This document shows, one piece after another, positions 35,648 through 43,655 of a stretch of 64,000 bases of DNA. The translations under genes and the position numbers were made by a program. Origin of the DNA: Blautia sp. An249 (GTDB lineage: Bacteria > Bacillota > Clostridia > Lachnospirales > Lachnospiraceae); assembly GCF_002159835.1 (NCBI RefSeq), contig NZ_NFJL01000015.1, forward strand, positions 23,046-87,045, in the 5' to 3' direction. Each line of letters starts with the position of its first letter. The first letter of the stretch is position 1. The notes below the pieces were generated by a model that did not search any database, was not told the origin of the DNA, and worked only from the letters and a program-made list of their open reading frames with translations.

Positions 35648-35956
35648 ATGGATGAAAAAAGAATTGCGGCAATTTTCAAAGCGTTTTGTGATGAAAACCG
35701 CATTAGGATTATAAAACTGCTGCGTTCAGGTGAAAAATGTGCTTGCAAGTTGCTAGAAGAAATCAATGTCACGCAGCCTACGCTTTCCCACCATATGAAA
35801 ATTCTTTGTGACGCTGAAATAGTTGTCGGGCGCAAAGAGGGAAAATGGACACACTATTCTATTTCAGAAAAAGGTGTGGAGCAGGCAAAAGAATGTTTGC
35901 GGCAGTTGACAACACTTGATGTTGAAAGCGAAAACAAGTCGTGCTGTGAAAAGTGA
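35648..35956 (+). CDS. arsR: ArsR/SmtB family metalloregulator
   Basis: 102 aa from ATG 35648, which is 9 nt after GGAGGTGA (a TTG at 35639 is too close). The winged helix contains the metalloid-sensing motif EKCACKLLEEIN (Cys pair in helix alpha-3, as in ELCVCDL of ArsR) and the recognition helix TQPTLSHHMKILCDAEIV. A C-terminal CC pair (SCCEK) could add a ligand. It represses its own operon; arsenite or an organoarsenical would release it from the palindrome over the -10 box. Confidence 0.93.
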   Translation: MDEKRIAAIFKAFCDENRIRIIKLLRSGEKCACKLLEEINVTQPTLSHHMKILCDAEIVVGRKEGKWTHYSISEKGVEQAKECLRQLTTLDVESENKSCCEK

Positions 35957-36044
35957 GGAAGTTTATTGATTGCTTTTCCGCACGGCTTATATTCGGGACG
36001 ATAAATCGACATATTTCAATATAACTATATGAAAGGGGCTTTTT

Positions 36045-37058
36045 ATGGAGACACTAAAAACAATTTGGGACTTTTTTCAAAATGAAGTCCTTGGTATGAA
36101 CTGGCTGAATCGCCTCATTGAAACATTTTTGAACGCTTGCGGTTTAGATACCACGGGCAAAATAGGAGGAAGTGTTCAGTTTTTCATCTATGATACTGTA
36201 AAAATTATGGTACTGCTCGGCGTTTTGATTTTGATTATCTCGTATATTCAAAGTTATTTCCCGCCCGAAAGAACTAAAAAGATACTCGGCAGATTTCACG
36301 GAATATGGGCGAATATCATCGCCGCTCTGCTCGGTACGGTAACACCGTTTTGCTCGTGTTCTTCCATTCCGTTGTTTATCGGGTTTACAAGCGCAGGTTT
36401 GCCGCTTGGCGTTACATTCTCCTTTTTGATTTCTTCGCCGATGGTTGACCTCGGAAGCCTTGTCTTACTGATGAGTATTTTCGGCTGGAAAGTTGCTGTT
36501 TTATATGTAATATTCGGTTTGGTAATCGCTGTGGCTGGCGGAACGCTAATTGAAAAGTTGCACCTCGATAATCAAGTGGAAGAATATATCCGAAACGGTC
36601 ACTCGATTGATGTTCCGCAGGAGGAACTGCATTTCAAAGACCGTATGAAATTTGCGTGGGAACAGGTTGTTGAAACCGCTAAAAAGGTTGCGCCTTATGT
36701 TCTGATCGGCGTGGGCATTGGTGCTTTCATTCACAACTGGATTCCTGAAGAATTTATTGTCAAAGCACTTGGCGAAAATAATCCGTTTGGTGTAATTCTT
36801 GCTACGATAGTCGGTATTCCGATGTATGCGGATATTTTCGGTACAATCCCGATTGCAGAAGCCCTGCTTGCAAAAGGAGCTTTGCTCGGCGTTGTTCTTT
36901 CCTTTATGATGGGCGTTACAACGCTCTCGCTCCCTTCAATGATTATGCTTCGCAAGGCAGTTAAGCCGAAACTGCTTGGTATTTTCATTGGAATATGTGC
37001 TGCTGGTATTATTATTGTAGGCTATCTTTTCAACGCAATACAATATTTAATTGTTTAA
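36045..37058 (+). CDS. ArsP-like permease (DUF318 family)
   Basis: 337 aa with about eight membrane segments. The segment PFCSCSSIPLFIGFTSAGLP carries the conserved Cys residues that bind trivalent arsenicals in ArsP, and SFLISSPMVDLGSL follows. A second half repeats the fold (VGIPMYADIFGTIPIAEALL). ArsP exports methylarsenite and aromatic arsenicals; related permeases have been linked to other metals. Its position between arsR and arsC supports arsenical efflux. Confidence 0.88.
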   Translation: METLKTIWDFFQNEVLGMNWLNRLIETFLNACGLDTTGKIGGSVQFFIYDTVKIMVLLGVLILIISYIQSYFPPERTKKILGRFHGIWANIIAALLGTVTPFCSCSSIPLFIGFTSAGLPLGVTFSFLISSPMVDLGSLVLLMSIFGWKVAVLYVIFGLVIAVAGGTLIEKLHLDNQVEEYIRNGHSIDVPQEELHFKDRMKFAWEQVVETAKKVAPYVLIGVGIGAFIHNWIPEEFIVKALGENNPFGVILATIVGIPMYADIFGTIPIAEALLAKGALLGVVLSFMMGVTTLSLPSMIMLRKAVKPKLLGIFIGICAAGIIIVGYLFNAIQYLIV

Positions 37059-37076
37059 TTTTAGGAGGTTATTATT

Positions 37077-37457
37077 ATGGCATTATTTAACTTTGGAAAG
37101 AAAAAGGAAGAAGAAAAGAAAACACCTGCTTGCGCTTGTAGCTGCGGTTGTGCTGCCAGCGAAGCAGAAAGCATTACAAACGATTGCTGTCCTGATTTGA
37201 AAGAGGGAGAAATCTGCTGTATCAAAGTGTTAGGAGCAGGTTGTAAATCCTGTCACGAACAATTTGAATACACAAAGCAGGCGGTAAAGGATATGGGACT
37301 TTCCGTAGAGGTCGAATACATTACCGATATGCAGAAAGTAATGGAATACGGTGTTATGAGTATGCCTGCCCTTGTTGTCAACGAAAAGGTTGTTGCTATG
37401 GGTAAGGTTTTGAAAGCTGCTGATGTGGTTGCTCTGCTGCACAAGCTGGGGTTTTAA
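37077..37457 (+). CDS. Cysteine-rich thioredoxin-like (redox-active disulfide) protein
   Basis: 126 aa. The C-terminal 75 residues form the small thioredoxin-like fold with active site GAGCKSCHEQFE (CxxC) and cis-Pro segment MSMPALVVNEKVV. The N-terminal 45 residues carry seven Cys (CACSCGCAAS and NDCCPD), plausibly a metal- or arsenic-binding tail. It is 18 bp after the permease and 2 bp before arsC. It may recycle ArsC or deliver reduced arsenic to the pump; both are inference. Confidence 0.85.
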   Translation: MALFNFGKKKEEEKKTPACACSCGCAASEAESITNDCCPDLKEGEICCIKVLGAGCKSCHEQFEYTKQAVKDMGLSVEVEYITDMQKVMEYGVMSMPALVVNEKVVAMGKVLKAADVVALLHKLGF

Positions 37458-37459
37458 CG

Positions 37460-37852
37460 ATGGATAAGAAAAAGGTAGCCTTTATTTGTGTGCATAACTC
37501 CTGCCGCAGTCAGATTGCAGAAGCACTTGGAAAACATTTGGCGGGAGATAAGTTTGATTTCTATTCTGCCGGAACAGAAACAAAATCACAAATCAATCAG
37601 GACGCTGTGCGGCTTATGAAACAGCTTTATGGGATAGATATGGAGCAAAGCCAATATAGCAAGACGATTGATAAAATCCCTACGCCCGATATTGCGATTT
37701 CAATGGGGTGTGATGTCGGTTGTCCCTATATCGGTAGAGCGTTTGATGATAATTGGGGACTTCCCGATCCGACGGGCAAAAGTGATGAATGTTTTATACA
37801 GGTCATTGAGAGAATATCTCAAAAAATAAAAGACTTGAAATTAAAAAAGTAA
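37460..37852 (+). CDS. arsC: Arsenate reductase ArsC (low-MW phosphatase fold)
   Basis: 130 aa. The P-loop CVHNSCRS near residue 10 is the CX5R active site of low-molecular-weight phosphatase-type ArsC. GCDVGCPYIGRAFDDNWGLP provides the second and third redox cysteines. It reduces arsenate to arsenite with electrons from a thioredoxin-type donor, probably the adjacent thioredoxin-like protein. The spacing of the last two Cys is shorter than in the Staphylococcus aureus enzyme, as in other clades. Confidence 0.92.
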   Translation: MDKKKVAFICVHNSCRSQIAEALGKHLAGDKFDFYSAGTETKSQINQDAVRLMKQLYGIDMEQSQYSKTIDKIPTPDIAISMGCDVGCPYIGRAFDDNWGLPDPTGKSDECFIQVIERISQKIKDLKLKK

Positions 37853-37853
37853 C

Positions 37854-38021
37854 ATGAAAGCCACAGAATGGATATATTGCCCTATCTGCGGCAATAAAAC
37901 TCGCACAATGATACGGGAAGATACAGAATTAAGAAACTTCCCTCTCTACTGTCCGAAGTGCAAAAAGGAAACAATCATCAATGCTCAGGATATGAAAGTC
38001 ACGCTTGCAGAACACAAATAA
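37854..38021 (+). CDS. Cysteine-rich KTR domain protein
   Basis: 55 aa: a zinc-ribbon-like pair CPICGNKTRTMIRED and YCPKCKKETII, with the K-T-R signature after the first CxxC. Such small proteins are frequent in clostridial conjugative and mobilizable transposons; the function is unknown. It starts one base after the arsC stop and precedes a strong terminator. Confidence 0.85.
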   Translation: MKATEWIYCPICGNKTRTMIREDTELRNFPLYCPKCKKETIINAQDMKVTLAEHK

Positions 38022-38035
38022 GATTTTTATGTATG

Positions 38036-38069
38036 CCGCCGCATGGGTAATACCATAGCGGCGGTTTTT
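38036..38069 (+). terminator. Terminator ending the ars/KTR transcript
   Basis: CCGCCGCATGG (38036-38046) pairs with CCATAGCGGCGG with one bulge, followed by TTTTT. It also lies at the 3' end of the convergent relaxase remnant. Confidence 0.9.
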
Positions 38070-38074
38070 CGTGC

Positions 38075-38940
38075 CTATCGGCTGTCTCTGTCAAAGGATT
38101 TCTTTCTCTGTCTCGGTTGGTTTCTTTGCTTGCCCTCTGCCTGAAGCTGACGCAGGCGTTTCAGCACGCTCTCCCGTTCAGGCGGCTTTGCCTGCTCTTT
38201 TTGGGCAGGTTTCTGTTTTTCCCTGACCTGCCGCTCCCATGCGGCAAGGTCACGGTTGTACTGCTCCACAACAGCCTCTGCCTTGCGGTAGGTTGCCATG
38301 AACGCCTGCACATCGGGATAACCGTCCTCTTTCAGAACATCGGGCAGTTTGTCCAGCTTTTCAGCGATTTCCTTTTCTGTCCGCTGTATCTGCTCTGTGA
38401 GCGCCTTGCGCTCCTTACCCTTGAAAATCCCTTTTGTATCGGCAAGTTGCTGTTTCAGCTTCGGAAGTACCATATCCTGCAAATGCCGAATTTCTTTCGC
38501 CTTATCCTGCGCCTTTATCATCAGCTTTTGCATGGTACGGAATTCTGCCATATCTATTTCAAGGACAGGCTTCGGCGGCATATCGTGTTCACGGATTAAG
38601 TTTTGCAGAAAGTCCTTTGCCTTGCTGACGATACTGCGGAACAGACCCGGCAGCCAGCCCTTGGTTTTGATAGACTGGCTTGTTTTTTCGTGTATCTCTG
38701 TCCGCTTGACTTCTAAAATCTTTGCTTCGGAGATACCTGATAATAACGCCATATCCGCTGTCCTGTTCCATTCCTGCCTTGCGGCATTGTCGGCTTTGAT
38801 TTCGTCCTCTTTGGGATTGTTCTTGCCGATTTTCTTGGTCGGCAGATAGACGCTGTTTTTATCAAATACCTTTAAGTGCTGCTCAGGATCAGAGATATGG
38901 CGGTTAATAAGTTCCGTATACACTTCCTTTGCTCTATATA
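38075..38940 (-). pseudogene. MobA/MobL family relaxase, C-terminal remnant
   Basis: About 282-288 codons matching the C-terminal half of MobA/MobL mobilization proteins (YTELINRHISDPEQHLKVFD, LPTKKIGKNNPKEDEI, MPPKPVLEIDMAEFRTMQ). The N-terminal nickase domain with its catalytic Tyr and HxH motif is absent. The reading frame runs open to about 38940 and then meets unrelated sequence, so the gene was cut by the rearrangement that placed this module in the ICE. It cannot support mobilization in trans. Confidence 0.78.
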
Positions 38941-39052
38941 CATTTGTCTTTGTTTTTGATAATGGTATCGGGTGGAAAATTGCGTTAATTATTATTGGCT
39001 TGGGTTGGCTTATATCCGCTGTCTCCGGGTTTATAGAAAATTTGAAGAAATA
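38938..39052 (+). pseudogene. 3' fragment of a small membrane protein gene
   Basis: An open frame (FDNGIGWKIALIIIGLGWLI, then a SGFIENLKK end) without a plausible start runs from the relaxase junction to a TAG at 39050-39052. It reads like the C-terminal membrane helix of a protein whose 5' part was removed or displaced by the nested insertion. No matching 5' part is evident on the left side of the module. Confidence 0.45.
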
Positions 39053-39088
39053 GACAAAGCCTAAGTTGTTAGACTGACCAAAAAATCA

Positions 39089-39115
39089 GGGAGCATATCA
39101 AATTGATACGCTCCC
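39089..39115. terminator. Terminator of the immA operon
   Basis: GGGAGC-A-TATCA (39089-39100) pairs with TGATA-C-GCTCCC (39104-39115). On the minus strand it is followed by CTGATTTTTT. Confidence 0.8.
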
Positions 39116-39116
39116 G

Positions 39117-39641
39117 TTATTTTGCCAGAAATCTGCTGTTAAGACCTACCGGCATATTATAGTGCTGCCCCCGTTTCATGAGACTGTATAGTTTAAAGCT
39201 CATCAGTTCAGGAGTAGCATATAGTGAACTGCAGAAGCTGAAATAGTCCAGTTCCTCATTTTTTGATAGATCAGCCACGTCTTTATCGCTGATCAGAAGG
39301 TCGGCTGCGAATAGATTGGCCTGATATTCTGTCTCGTCTGTCATATTATAAAGACGGTTGTCTGACATGGGGGCCATTTTAAGCTGCTTCCGGTGCAGGA
39401 CGATGTGTCCCAGCTCATGAGCCGCAACAATCCGTTTTTCTTCTTCTGAAAGGAAACTGCTGAACATGGCGTAGATAGTCTGACAGCTCATAAAGCAGTA
39501 TCCTTTTAATCTAGCGTATGCCGATGTTTCCCCTACCACTGCCCCCAGCGCTTCCAGAAGTTCAATGGGATCCCTCGTCTTATATTTCCGGATCAGGTCA
39601 TTCACTTTTTTATTAATATAATCGCTTGTCAAATCAATCAC
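39117..39641 (-). CDS. ImmA/IrrE family metallopeptidase
   Basis: 174 aa from a GTG start. The zinc-binding helix HELGH (in AAHELGHIVLH, about residue 94) and the downstream acidic residues (DETEYQANLFAADLL) define an ImmA/IrrE gluzincin-like protease. In ICEBs1, ImmA cleaves the repressor ImmR to induce excision; in Deinococcus, IrrE cleaves DdrO. It is 80 bp downstream of an XRE repressor gene on the same strand, so an ImmR/ImmA-like switch is likely. Confidence 0.92.
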   Translation of the reverse strand: MIDLTSDYINKKVNDLIRKYKTRDPIELLEALGAVVGETSAYARLKGYCFMSCQTIYAMFSSFLSEEEKRIVAAHELGHIVLHRKQLKMAPMSDNRLYNMTDETEYQANLFAADLLISDKDVADLSKNEELDYFSFCSSLYATPELMSFKLYSLMKRGQHYNMPVGLNSRFLAK

Positions 39642-39721
39642 CCCGATCTGTTATCCCGTGAATGCGTATGGATATTACTGCGGATATAACAATACCATAA
39701 ATGGTGTGTTATAAAATGGAC

Positions 39722-40153
39722 TCAGTTTTCCGCGCCGGATGCATCATCCTGGCGGAGATATTTCTTGGGCGTGAATTTCTTTGCACGTTTCTTTGAATCC
39801 AGATAGAGCATCTGGATCTCATCCATGAAAGCCGTTTTATCGTCATCAGTCAGCTCCCCGCCGGCAAACATAGCGGCAGCCTGTTCCAGGATCTGCTGTG
39901 CCTGTTTTGCTCCTCTGGATCCATACTGTTCTGCGGCTTCTGTAATGAATGCTTCTCCTTCCGTCATCAGGTAGGAAATATCACATTCCAGTGTATCTGC
40001 CAGTTTCTGATACAGTTCGTGCTGTTTGGGATAACGTCCTTCTGCTTCCCAGCCGCGGATAGTCCGTGGAGAAACGCCAAGGGCATTTGCCAGTTGGGTT
40101 TGGTTCATGCCTTTTGATTTTCTCAGAGATTTGATTTTTTCACCGAACGCCAT
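39722..40153 (-). CDS. XRE family repressor (ImmR-like)
   Basis: 143 aa. An N-terminal HTH (MNQTQLANALGVSPRTIRGWE, about 15-35) is followed by a C-terminal region without catalytic motifs, as expected for an ImmA-cleavable repressor. It is divergent from the polymerase/YolD operon across a 290-bp region full of palindromes. It probably represses both directions and is inactivated by the neighbouring ImmA-type protease. Confidence 0.9.
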   Translation of the reverse strand: MAFGEKIKSLRKSKGMNQTQLANALGVSPRTIRGWEAEGRYPKQHELYQKLADTLECDISYLMTEGEAFITEAAEQYGSRGAKQAQQILEQAAAMFAGGELTDDDKTAFMDEIQMLYLDSKKRAKKFTPKKYLRQDDASGAEN

Positions 40154-40212
40154 AACAATACCTCTTTTCTAAGCAATCTTCATGTATTGCACTTTGATTT
40201 CCCGACAAAAGA

Positions 40213-40305
40213 GGAAATCACTTTCCTAAAAAATCATCTTGCCTCTTGACAACCGGATAGTGGTTGCCTATAATGTGAATCACAAGGAAACGGCAAGTAC
40301 TTGCC
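40213..40305 (+). promoter_or_regulatory. Promoter and operators of the Y-polymerase operon
   Basis: Consensus TTGACA (40246-40251), 17-bp spacer, TATAAT (40269-40274). A perfect 14-bp palindrome GGCAAGTACTTGCC lies just downstream (40292-40305) and an imperfect GGAAATCACTTTCC lies upstream (40213-40226). Half-sites of the form TTGCC or GGCAA recur through the region. These are good candidates for operators of the divergent XRE repressor. Confidence 0.85.
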
Positions 40306-40445
40306 CATAATATAATCGAAATTTCCTGTTTTGTCAATTCTAATTATGGGAAATTGCCGGTTTTAAGACAATTTCTGGAAGAGGAAAGACGGAAATATCA
40401 TATGAGAAAGAACACAGGCAAGTGGAACCGGAAAGGAAGGCGCTT

Positions 40446-41717
40446 ATGGAACGGCAGAATTACTTTATATGCATTGACCTGAAGTCCTTCTACGCATCAG
40501 TAGAATGTGTAGAACGGAAGCTGGATCCATTTAAGACGAACCTTGTAGTGGCAGATCCGACAAGATCAAAATCGACTATATGTCTGGCGATCACTCCGGC
40601 AATGAAAAAACTGGGGGTGAAAAACAGATGCAGGATTCATGAAATCCCCGACAACATCCAATATATTACGGCAATGCCGAGGATGCAGCTGTATCTGGAT
40701 TATTCTGCCAGGATCTACAGCATTTATCTTCGCTATGTTTCAAAGGAAGATATCCATGTGTACAGTGTGGATGAATGCTTTCTGGATGTAACAGAGTATC
40801 TTCGTCTGTACCAGATGGATCCAAAGGAAATGGCTGTGGAACTGATGCGCGCGGTTATGCAGGAGACAGGGATCACAGCGACTGCCGGGGTGGGAACAAA
40901 CCTTTACCTGGCGAAAATTGCAATGGATATCCTGGCGAAGCATGCGGAAGATCATATCGGGGTATTGGATGAGTTGTCTTTCCGCGAAAAGTTGTGGGAC
41001 CATCAGCCGCTTCGTGATTTCTGGATGATCGGTTCCCGTACAGAAAGGAAACTGGCAGGCTATGGAATTCATACGATGGGAGATCTTGCGTTGGCATCCA
41101 TTACTTCTGAGGATCTACTCTATAAGATCTTTGGCATTGATGCTGAGTTGATGATCGACCACGCCTGGGGGAGAGAGACCTGCAGGATGAAGGATATCAA
41201 GAACTACCGGACAGAAGAGCACAGTCTGTCCAACGGACAGGTTCTTATGAGAAATTATGAATTTGAAGAGGGGGCTGTGATCGCCAGGGAAATGACGGAT
41301 GTGCTGGTGCTGGATCTGGTAGATAAAGGACTGGTGACAAATTCTGTCACTCTCTGGATCGCATACGACCATCGGCTTGAACATGATCCATCAAAGGGAA
41401 CTGTCAGATTCGCAGAAGCGACTAATAGTTCTGAGCGGATCATTCATGCAGTGGAGAAGTTGTATCAGAGGATCGCGGATCGCCATACTGGGATCCGGAG
41501 AGTGGAAATCTGTGCCAACAGAGTAGTTCCGGAGAGCTTTGTTCAGTACGATCTGTTCTCCGATCCGGAACAGCAGGAAAAAGAAAGAAACCTGCAGCTG
41601 GCTATACTGGAGATTAAGAGAAGATATGGCAGGAATGCAGTCATGCGTGGCTCCAATCTTCTGGCCTGTTCTACTTACAGGGAAAGAAATAATCAGATTG
41701 GCGGCCACCGGGCATAA
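40446..41717 (+). CDS. Y-family DNA polymerase (UmuC/UvrX-type)
   Basis: 423 aa from ATG 40446 (GGAAAGGAAGG site); an eight-codon extension lacks one. The catalytic carboxylates appear in FICIDLKSFYASVECVE and YSVDECFLDVTEY. The thumb helix-hairpin-helix region and the little-finger domain follow. These translesion polymerases resemble Bacillus UvrX/YqjW and are common on ICEs and phages. A YolD-like gene follows at once, the usual partner. Expression is probably linked to the ImmR/ImmA-like switch. Confidence 0.93.
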   Translation: MERQNYFICIDLKSFYASVECVERKLDPFKTNLVVADPTRSKSTICLAITPAMKKLGVKNRCRIHEIPDNIQYITAMPRMQLYLDYSARIYSIYLRYVSKEDIHVYSVDECFLDVTEYLRLYQMDPKEMAVELMRAVMQETGITATAGVGTNLYLAKIAMDILAKHAEDHIGVLDELSFREKLWDHQPLRDFWMIGSRTERKLAGYGIHTMGDLALASITSEDLLYKIFGIDAELMIDHAWGRETCRMKDIKNYRTEEHSLSNGQVLMRNYEFEEGAVIAREMTDVLVLDLVDKGLVTNSVTLWIAYDHRLEHDPSKGTVRFAEATNSSERIIHAVEKLYQRIADRHTGIRRVEICANRVVPESFVQYDLFSDPEQQEKERNLQLAILEIKRRYGRNAVMRGSNLLACSTYRERNNQIGGHRA

Positions 41718-41733
41718 GGAGGTGATGGCTGTG

Positions 41734-42147
41734 ATGACGGCAGCATACCGTAAAATCATACATTTGCCGCGTCCGACATCCGGGAGAACTCCGATGGCGG
41801 TAGAGCGGAGGGCAAAACAGTTTGCTCCATTTGCCGCATTAAAAGGATTTGAGGATGCGGTCAGGGAAAAGGAGATTATCTATGAACCAAGAAGAATTTT
41901 ATCGGAGGAGAGGAAAAATGAACTGGACATGAAATTAAGGATGCTGAAACCGGGCATGGAGATCCAGGTGGAGTATTTTACCGGGAATCCGTTGCTTCCG
42001 GGATTTGGAAGATATCATACAGTGAAAGGGGATGTTGCTTTTTTTGATCCGTCAGTTGGTTTGCGGATCGGAGATACAGAGATAGAGATCCGGGATATCT
42101 GTGAGATGTCCGGGGATGTTTTTGAAGTATTGGAAATGCCCTGTTAG
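41734..42147 (+). CDS. YolD-like protein
   Basis: 137 aa from ATG 41734; AAGGAGG at 41716-41722 would also serve the GTG at 41731. The conserved RAKQFAPFAALKGFEDAVRE and the small C-terminal beta-rich domain define the YolD-like family, proposed functional analogues of UmuD that partner Y-family polymerases. It is adjacent to the polymerase gene (17 bp after its stop), supporting a two-subunit translesion unit. Confidence 0.9.
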   Translation: MTAAYRKIIHLPRPTSGRTPMAVERRAKQFAPFAALKGFEDAVREKEIIYEPRRILSEERKNELDMKLRMLKPGMEIQVEYFTGNPLLPGFGRYHTVKGDVAFFDPSVGLRIGDTEIEIRDICEMSGDVFEVLEMPC

Positions 42148-42372
42148 AGGGATATCCGCAGAAATCTATGGTACTGTCCGGCGTGTGGGAGCCGGATAAA
42201 GGCTGCGGTGGAAGCGGCAGACCGACAAAGCAGGTCTGAAATGAATATCATGTGTGTCCGCGCAGCTTTGGCGCTATTCGGAATGGGCAGCATGAGAGCT
42301 CATGAAGCGGATTTGATTTCCCTTGATCCGTTGAGTAATAAATGAAATTCTTATTGCTTGAAGGAGGAACTT
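42148..42372 (+). other. Gap with a start-less open frame resembling a zinc ribbon
   Basis: One plus-strand frame stays open from just after the yolD stop to about 42345 and begins with WYCPACGSRIKAA, a CxxC knuckle. There is no ATG, GTG or TTG with a ribosome binding site before the knuckle. It could be a decayed gene or chance. No other feature is seen. Confidence 0.3.
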
Positions 42373-42618
42373 ATGGGATCAGATAATTATAAATGGCATA
42401 TTCACTGCCCTGTATGCGGAGCTTTTCTGGAGAAAAGTTCCCAGTGTGATTCGGAGGTGGATTGTAAAAAATGTAAAAGCACACTGGAAGTACTGGTAAA
42501 GGAAGATATTGTTTCTGTCCGTCCCATGATCATCAGGGATGAGCAGCTCAAAGCAAGGATGCGGGTCTATGCACAGAGGATCAGATCCGGATCTGGAAAG
42601 AAAAAAGAAACAGAATAG
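42373..42618 (+). CDS. Small zinc-ribbon protein
   Basis: 81 aa from the ATG 42373 with AAGGAGG 5 nt upstream. Two CxxC knuckles (HCPVCGAFLEKSSQCDSEVD and CKKCKS) form a probable zinc ribbon; the basic tail ends GSGKKKETE. No named family recognised. It lies between the yolD gene and the sigma-like gene and could bind nucleic acid. Confidence 0.7.
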   Translation: MGSDNYKWHIHCPVCGAFLEKSSQCDSEVDCKKCKSTLEVLVKEDIVSVRPMIIRDEQLKARMRVYAQRIRSGSGKKKETE

Positions 42619-42722
42619 AATGAGATATCCGTTAGAGCGGTGAATTTGGCTGGAACCATCAGGACGGCGGCGGATATCAAGAGTTTGTCAAGGAGCTGAA
42701 CCTGACCAGAATCACTAAGAGC

Positions 42723-42807
42723 CCGGCAAAACATCTATGGTTGCGACACAGAAAAAGAAATTATTTTGTGTCTGGAAATCAATCATATTTGTTTTGCCGG
42801 TTTTTTT
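42723..42807 (+). terminator. Long-stem terminator after the zinc-ribbon gene
   Basis: CCGGCAAAACA (42723-42733) and TGTTTTGCCGG (42790-42800) are followed by T7. The loop contains a second hairpin GACACA/TGTGTC. An open frame running through it (GWNHQDGGGYQEFVKELNL...) lacks a start codon. Confidence 0.85.
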
Positions 42808-42815
42808 ATGCAAAA

Positions 42816-42867
42816 AATAAAAAAATTTAGTTTTCGACACTGTAAAAAGTGCTGTTTTCCTTTCTAT
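42816..42867 (+). repeat. 52-bp direct repeat, copy 1 (upstream of the sigma-like gene)
   Basis: It starts AATAAAAAAATTT and ends GCTGTTTTCCTTTCTAT, and matches 43641-43692 at 47 of 52 positions by direct comparison, offset 825 bp. Just downstream lies a hairpin GGACTCCCGTT...ACGGGTGAGTCC and a Shine-Dalgarno-like GAGGAGGTG. Confidence 0.88.
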
Positions 42868-43019
42868 TAATGAGGAGGTGAAAAAGGAGCTTCGGACTCC
42901 CGTTCAAAAAAAACGGGTGAGTCCGAGGCTGTTTGTGCTGCAGAGAATTGGGAGAAAAGAAACGGTAATGTTTCTTAATCCGGGACCACCCGGAGCCGGA
43001 AGGCAGAAAGGTGGTCTAT

Positions 43020-43655
43020 ATGATGACATTAAAAGAATTAAAAAACCTGGTGAAACCTGCAGATCCTAAAAAGAGAGTGCCTTGTGCGGTATCGCTGAAA
43101 CAGTCCGGAGCCCGTATCGTGGTCCGGGAGGCGGTCGGACTTGGTGCAGATATTACTGTTTACGCAAATGGATATGTACTTTATCAGGAGGGGGAAAAGA
43201 CGACTGTTTTTCCGCTGCATGCATGCAGCGCATATGGTTATCAGTCTGTTACCGGGCAGCAGAAGATATTTCGGTCTGAATTTTTTGACAATGAAAACTG
43301 GTATGTACGTCTTCTGATGGAAGCCTCCGATCTGATGGAGAGAAATCAGGAAAAGATACTCTCTAATCATAATGTATGTTCATATAACCCGTTTTCGGAA
43401 GAGTGGAAAGAATTAAAGGATCAGGAGCAGGATGTTTTAGAACGGCTTGTGGAAAGAGAAATGTTTCGTGACCTTATGAGTGTTCTGACAGAAAAGCAGA
43501 AAAAAGCTGTTACGTTGTATTATCTGGAAAACATGAAGCAGGAAGACGTTTGTGCGGAAATGGGCATCGCTCAGCAGAGCGTTTCTAATATGATCAAAAG
43601 AGCTGTATCTGCTATGAAAAAGCGTCTGGAAGAAACAGAAAATAAAAAAATTTGA
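43020..43655 (+). CDS. Sigma-70-like region 4 HTH regulator
   Basis: 211 aa from the ATG at 43020 (AAAGGTGG site 5 nt upstream). The C-terminal 60 residues are a sigma-70 region 4-type helix-turn-helix: LTEKQKKAVTLYYLENMKQE, then DVCAEMGIAQQSVSNMIKRA. The N-terminal part is not a recognisable sigma region 2, so it may be an activator or a divergent sigma factor of ICEs. It is bounded on both sides by 52-bp direct repeats that could be its own target sites. Confidence 0.8.
   Translation: MMTLKELKNLVKPADPKKRVPCAVSLKQSGARIVVREAVGLGADITVYANGYVLYQEGEKTTVFPLHACSAYGYQSVTGQQKIFRSEFFDNENWYVRLLMEASDLMERNQEKILSNHNVCSYNPFSEEWKELKDQEQDVLERLVEREMFRDLMSVLTEKQKKAVTLYYLENMKQEDVCAEMGIAQQSVSNMIKRAVSAMKKRLEETENKKI

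Larger units (their letters stand above)
34860..38940 (+). mobile_element. Nested mobilizable arsenic-resistance module (approximate limits)
   Basis: The block encodes TnpV, ArsR, an ArsP-like permease, a thioredoxin-like protein, ArsC, a KTR protein and the C-terminal part of a MobA/MobL relaxase. It interrupts the otherwise continuous ICE backbone. TnpV and KTR proteins are typical of small clostridial mobilizable transposons. The relaxase is 5'-truncated at the right edge, where a fragment of another gene begins. No recombinase survives in the block, so it is probably immobile now. Boundaries are estimates. Confidence 0.6.

Noticed and set aside
42878..43069. 63-codon frame upstream of the sigma-like gene
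   Set aside because: Its GTG start overlaps the GGAGG itself and it runs through a hairpin into the next gene; no family resemblance.
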